From: Candidatus Dormiibacterota bacterium
GTDB taxonomy: Bacteria; Chloroflexota; Dormibacteria; UBA8260; Bog-877
Assembly: GCA_003164475.1 (NCBI GenBank)
Contig: PLTL01000054.1
Coordinates: 1-8,469 of the forward strand
Reading direction: 5' to 3'
DNA length: 8,469 bases
Shown: one piece after another, positions 5,885-8,469 of the stretch
Position numbering within the stretch: position 1 is the stretch's first letter
Layout of the letters: every line of letters starts with the position of its first letter
Notes under the pieces: generated by a model
Databases searched by the model: none
What the model was told of the DNA's origin: nothing
What the model saw: only the letters and a program-made list of their open reading frames with translations
Made by a program: the position numbers and the translations under genes

Positions 5885-8308
5885 TTGCCAGAGAATCCAT
5901 CGTCCGGGCCGGGTCGCTCAGTCGACGAGGTTGTCGTGGAGATCGACTACACGATCATCGAGCACTTCTCCAAGCACCTGTACGGGAGCCCGTACAAGGC
6001 CGTTGAGGAGCTCGTATCAAATTCATTCGATGCTATGGCGAGGCAGACGTTCGTCTACGTTCCTGGGCGGCACGTCGCTGACAGCGTCGTCGTCTGGGAC
6101 GATGGGGAGGCGATGGATCTTCCGGCGCTACAGGCCCTGTGGTGGATCGCCCGAAGCCCCAAGCAGGTGACCGCCGAGCGGATGGCGTCCACAGCGAGGG
6201 GTGGTGTCTACGGGGACACAAGGCCGCGACCGATGATCGGGAAGTTCGGAATCGGCAAGCTGGCGAGCTACAAGGTGGGTCACCAAATGGCTCACCTGAG
6301 CAAGCTCGGCGGCCGCTTTCTCCTCGTTGCAGTCGACTACCGGATGGTTCTGGATCGGGCGATTGGGGAGAAATACTCCACACCGATAAGGGAGCTGACG
6401 GAGGACGAAGCGCGGGAATGGGCTGAGGCACACTTTCAAGAGCCGGGAGCTGCGTTCGAGGCGTTGTGGGAGCGCGATAGTTGGACTCTTGCCGTGATTG
6501 AGGAGCTGAAGGATATCGAGCTCACCAAGGGGCGACTTTCGTGGATCGTGGGCAACTGTCTACCAATGCGACCGGACTTCCGCGTCTATGTGAACGACGA
6601 GGAAGTCGCGCCGAAAATCGCCGGTCAAGTTGTGACCGAATGGGCGCTCGAAACGCCACAGATTCGATCGGCCTTAGACAGCGACTGGCGGGCAGCCGTA
6701 GGGGCGGGGTCCGTTCACGGTGAGTTGAGCGCCGGAGCGTCGGTGGACGGGGTGTGGGAAATCACGTTTCCCGAGTTGGGCGCGGTGTCTGCTTCGATGC
6801 GCATCTTTCGCGAATCGGTGCTCGCAAGGGAGCAGGAGGAGGGGAGGAGCTACGGCTTCTTTATCATGGTCCGCGAGCGCCTCGTGAATCCGAACGACAC
6901 AAGCCTACCGGCACGCGATCCTTCGTACGGGACCTTCTATAGATCTCAGTTTGTGATCCGCGCGAATGGGCTAGATCAAGATCTGTTGGCCGATCGAGAG
7001 CGCCTCGCTGGGGACACACCGCGGACGAAGGAGTTGCGCGTGCTCCAGGAGGCGCTGTACCACGCAGCGCGGGTCGAGGTGGATCGCGGTGATGCCGTAG
7101 CGGCGATGGACCTTACTAGTGAGCGATTCCTGCCGACCGGATCGCGCGAGCTATTTCGAGACCCGATGACCGCTCTCCTAACCCGGGAGCGAGGCGGTGC
7201 GTTGCCGGCGACATTCGATCTCGCGTCGCCGCGCGTCGAGCGAGCCACGCTGGCTGCAGACGGGCCCCTCGCTGACCTAGAACCTGAGGGCCGTGGGTTT
7301 CGCGTTAACCTTGCGCACCCGTTCTTTCGAGCGGTGAAGGGTCGCCTGGGTGGCGGCCAGAAGGCGCGGGAGGCGCTCCGAGCACTCGATCTAGTGGCTG
7401 TTGGCGAGCGGCTTCTTGAGGGCTACTTGTATGACATCGGGCTTCCGGAGGAGCAGGTCCAGCGCGTGGTGAGATGGCGGGACCAGCTATTTCGTGTGAT
7501 GGCGGCCCGATACGAGGCCGGTGCGGGCGGGATCGTCGAGGAGGTTCGAGACACGTCGGCGACGGGGCACGCGGACTTTGAAAAGGCGCTTGCCAAGCTG
7601 TTTCGCAACATGGGGTTTGAGGCGACGAGAGTTGGGACGTCTGGACGTCACGACGTCCTTGTTGTTGCACCGACGGGGGAGACCGCGACAAGGTTCACGC
7701 TGGAGGGGAAGGGATCCCAGTACGCGATAGGGAATGACGAAGCAGATGTCGACGCGGCGGCTGCGCACAGGACGGCGGTTGGCGCAGGGCACGCGGTGAT
7801 CGTTGCTCGCGAGTTCGTCGGGTTTCAGAAGGGTGAGAATCCGCAGATTCTCAAGCAATGCCGAGAGGTGAGGGACGTCTCGATCGCGACGGTCGACCTT
7901 GTGGTGGAGCTATACGAGGCCGTGCTGCGGTACTTCTATCCGCTTGAGCTGATTCTTGAGGTGCTATCGCCAGTTGAATCCCCGGCGGACAAGCATGCTC
8001 GCCTAGCGACGCTCGTGAACCCGACCGACCGTTTCGACTTCGCGCGGTTTCTGGAGGTCGTTTGGGACCGTCAGAATCAGACAGCCGCGTTCGGCGATGT
8101 GGTGCCGTATCGCGCGATTTGGCAAGATCACTTTCGGGAGGTTGAGCCGAGCTTCGATGCCTTCAAGATACGGGTGACGGCTCTGGAGGCTATGGGGCGC
8201 GGGCTTATCCTCCATCGGCCGGAGTCGAGCGAGATCACATTGAGACAGGCGCCGCAGATCATCGTCGAGGCGATCAACGAGGCCCTCAAGCTGGCTGAGG
8301 TTGAGTGA
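5885..8308 (+). CDS. GHKL (MutL/Hsp90/MORC-like) ATPase fused to a PD-(D/E)XK restriction-nuclease domain
   Basis: This 807-residue protein is the likely effector. The N-terminal Bergerat-fold ATPase shows an N-box EELVSNSFDA (41-50; general base E42, metal-binding N46), a G1-like box WDDGEAMD (71-78) followed by LQALWWIARSPK, and a G2 box GKFGIGKLAS (119-128). Residues about 215-380, including VRERLVNPNDTSLPARD and NGLDQDLLADRE, fit the S5-like transducer that follows the ATPase in MutL/Hsp90/MORC relatives. After a linker, residues about 560-645 form an Mrr-like nuclease: FEKALAKLFRNMGFEA, then D590 in RHDVLVV and E607/K609 in LEGKG, matching D-Xn-ExK. The last 110 residues (about 696-807) are unassigned and may be a winged helix. 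The TTG start has a Shine-Dalgarno 7 bases upstream and begins one base after the methyltransferase stop. Such ATPases clamp DNA or rearrange complexes; ATP-controlled cleavage of unmodified DNA is inferred. Codons are more often A/T-ending than in the helicase gene. Confidence 0.9.
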   Translation: MPENPSSGPGRSVDEVVVEIDYTIIEHFSKHLYGSPYKAVEELVSNSFDAMARQTFVYVPGRHVADSVVVWDDGEAMDLPALQALWWIARSPKQVTAERMASTARGGVYGDTRPRPMIGKFGIGKLASYKVGHQMAHLSKLGGRFLLVAVDYRMVLDRAIGEKYSTPIRELTEDEAREWAEAHFQEPGAAFEALWERDSWTLAVIEELKDIELTKGRLSWIVGNCLPMRPDFRVYVNDEEVAPKIAGQVVTEWALETPQIRSALDSDWRAAVGAGSVHGELSAGASVDGVWEITFPELGAVSASMRIFRESVLAREQEEGRSYGFFIMVRERLVNPNDTSLPARDPSYGTFYRSQFVIRANGLDQDLLADRERLAGDTPRTKELRVLQEALYHAARVEVDRGDAVAAMDLTSERFLPTGSRELFRDPMTALLTRERGGALPATFDLASPRVERATLAADGPLADLEPEGRGFRVNLAHPFFRAVKGRLGGGQKAREALRALDLVAVGERLLEGYLYDIGLPEEQVQRVVRWRDQLFRVMAARYEAGAGGIVEEVRDTSATGHADFEKALAKLFRNMGFEATRVGTSGRHDVLVVAPTGETATRFTLEGKGSQYAIGNDEADVDAAAAHRTAVGAGHAVIVAREFVGFQKGENPQILKQCREVRDVSIATVDLVVELYEAVLRYFYPLELILEVLSPVESPADKHARLATLVNPTDRFDFARFLEVVWDRQNQTAAFGDVVPYRAIWQDHFREVEPSFDAFKIRVTALEAMGRGLILHRPESSEITLRQAPQIIVEAINEALKLAEVE

Positions 8309-8323
8309 GCCGAGCCTCAGACC

Positions 8324-8329
8324 GGAGGG
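8324..8329 (+). promoter_or_regulatory. Strong Shine-Dalgarno before the small ORF
   Basis: GGAGGG stands 5 bases before the ATG at 8335. It is the best ribosome-binding site seen in the rightward arm and is the main reason to take the small ORF seriously. Confidence 0.55.
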
Positions 8330-8334
8330 CACCG

Positions 8335-8460
8335 ATGCTGCTGGTCGACCTAGCGGCGGCTTTCATGGCGGCCAACGCTGGTGCCACAGCGGCCGCCCGC
8401 TACGGCGTCCCCCCCAGAGTGGGGAAGGTCAGGGGCGGCGGCACCCAGCCCCCGTCCTGA
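8335..8460 (+). CDS. Possible 41-residue small protein of unknown function
   Basis: An ATG preceded by GGAGGG opens a 41-codon frame ending in TGA at 8458-8460, beginning 26 bases after the GHKL-nuclease stop and in the same direction. The first half (MLLVDLAAAFMAANAGATAA) is Ala-rich, mildly hydrophobic and helix-like. The second half is Arg/Gly/Pro-rich and basic and looks flexible. It matches no family I recognise. It could be a small accessory or regulatory peptide of the operon. It could also be the start of an unrelated downstream transcription unit, or chance in GC-rich DNA. The ribosome-binding site and operon position favour translation; nothing in the sequence gives a function. Confidence 0.45.
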   Translation: MLLVDLAAAFMAANAGATAAARYGVPPRVGKVRGGGTQPPS

Positions 8461-8469
8461 TCCTCGGCG

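Noticed and set aside
8295..8320. Inverted repeat CTGAGG/CCTCAG around the GHKL-nuclease stop as a terminator
   Set aside because: The stem is only 6 bases with a 14-base loop and has no U-tract; a strong ribosome-binding site and ORF follow directly.
1..8460. Assignment to DISARM
   Set aside because: A helicase and a C5 methyltransferase are present, but no DrmA-like helicase, DrmB (DUF1998) or DrmC (phospholipase D) protein is seen, while Vsr, GHKL and Mrr_N components are foreign to it. Genes beyond the left edge could not be examined.

Overview
The window comes from a GC-rich bacterium, most likely an actinobacterium. Codons are strongly G/C-ending, GTG and TTG starts are common, and the Vsr protein resembles the form usual in actinobacteria. 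No rRNA, tRNA, CRISPR array or insertion sequence is visible. Every recognisable gene belongs to DNA restriction, modification or repair, so this reads as an accessory defence island rather than housekeeping DNA.

Layout: two genes point left and at least three point right, around a divergent spacer at about 3914-4118. Leftward are a small stand-alone winged-helix protein of the Mrr N-terminal type (3455-3913) and, after a 304-base spacer, a large SNF2/superfamily II helicase that starts at a TTG codon at 3150 and runs off the left edge with 1050 uninterrupted codons. Rightward are a Vsr-type mismatch endonuclease (4119-4613), a C5 cytosine DNA methyltransferase (4618-5883) and an 807-residue protein joining a GHKL (MutL/Hsp90/MORC-like) ATPase module to a PD-(D/E)XK nuclease domain (5885-8308). 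These three are separated by 4 bases and 1 base, so they are almost certainly one operon. A 41-codon ORF with a strong Shine-Dalgarno (8335-8460) may be a fourth, undescribed member.

Working model (inference): the methyltransferase marks host DNA. Vsr repairs T:G mismatches left when 5-methylcytosine deaminates. The GHKL-nuclease fusion is the likely ATP-controlled effector that cuts unmarked DNA. The SNF2 enzyme supplies translocation or remodelling, and the winged-helix protein supplies DNA reading or regulation. The gene set fits the MORC/paraMORC-associated restriction-modification neighbourhoods described by comparative genomics (Iyer, Abhiman and Aravind, 2008), in which GHKL ATPases sit beside SF2 helicases and endonucleases. 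The exact combination seen here, especially a free Mrr-type winged helix next to a GHKL-fused Mrr-like nuclease and the trailing small ORF, is not one I can match to a named, experimentally characterised system.
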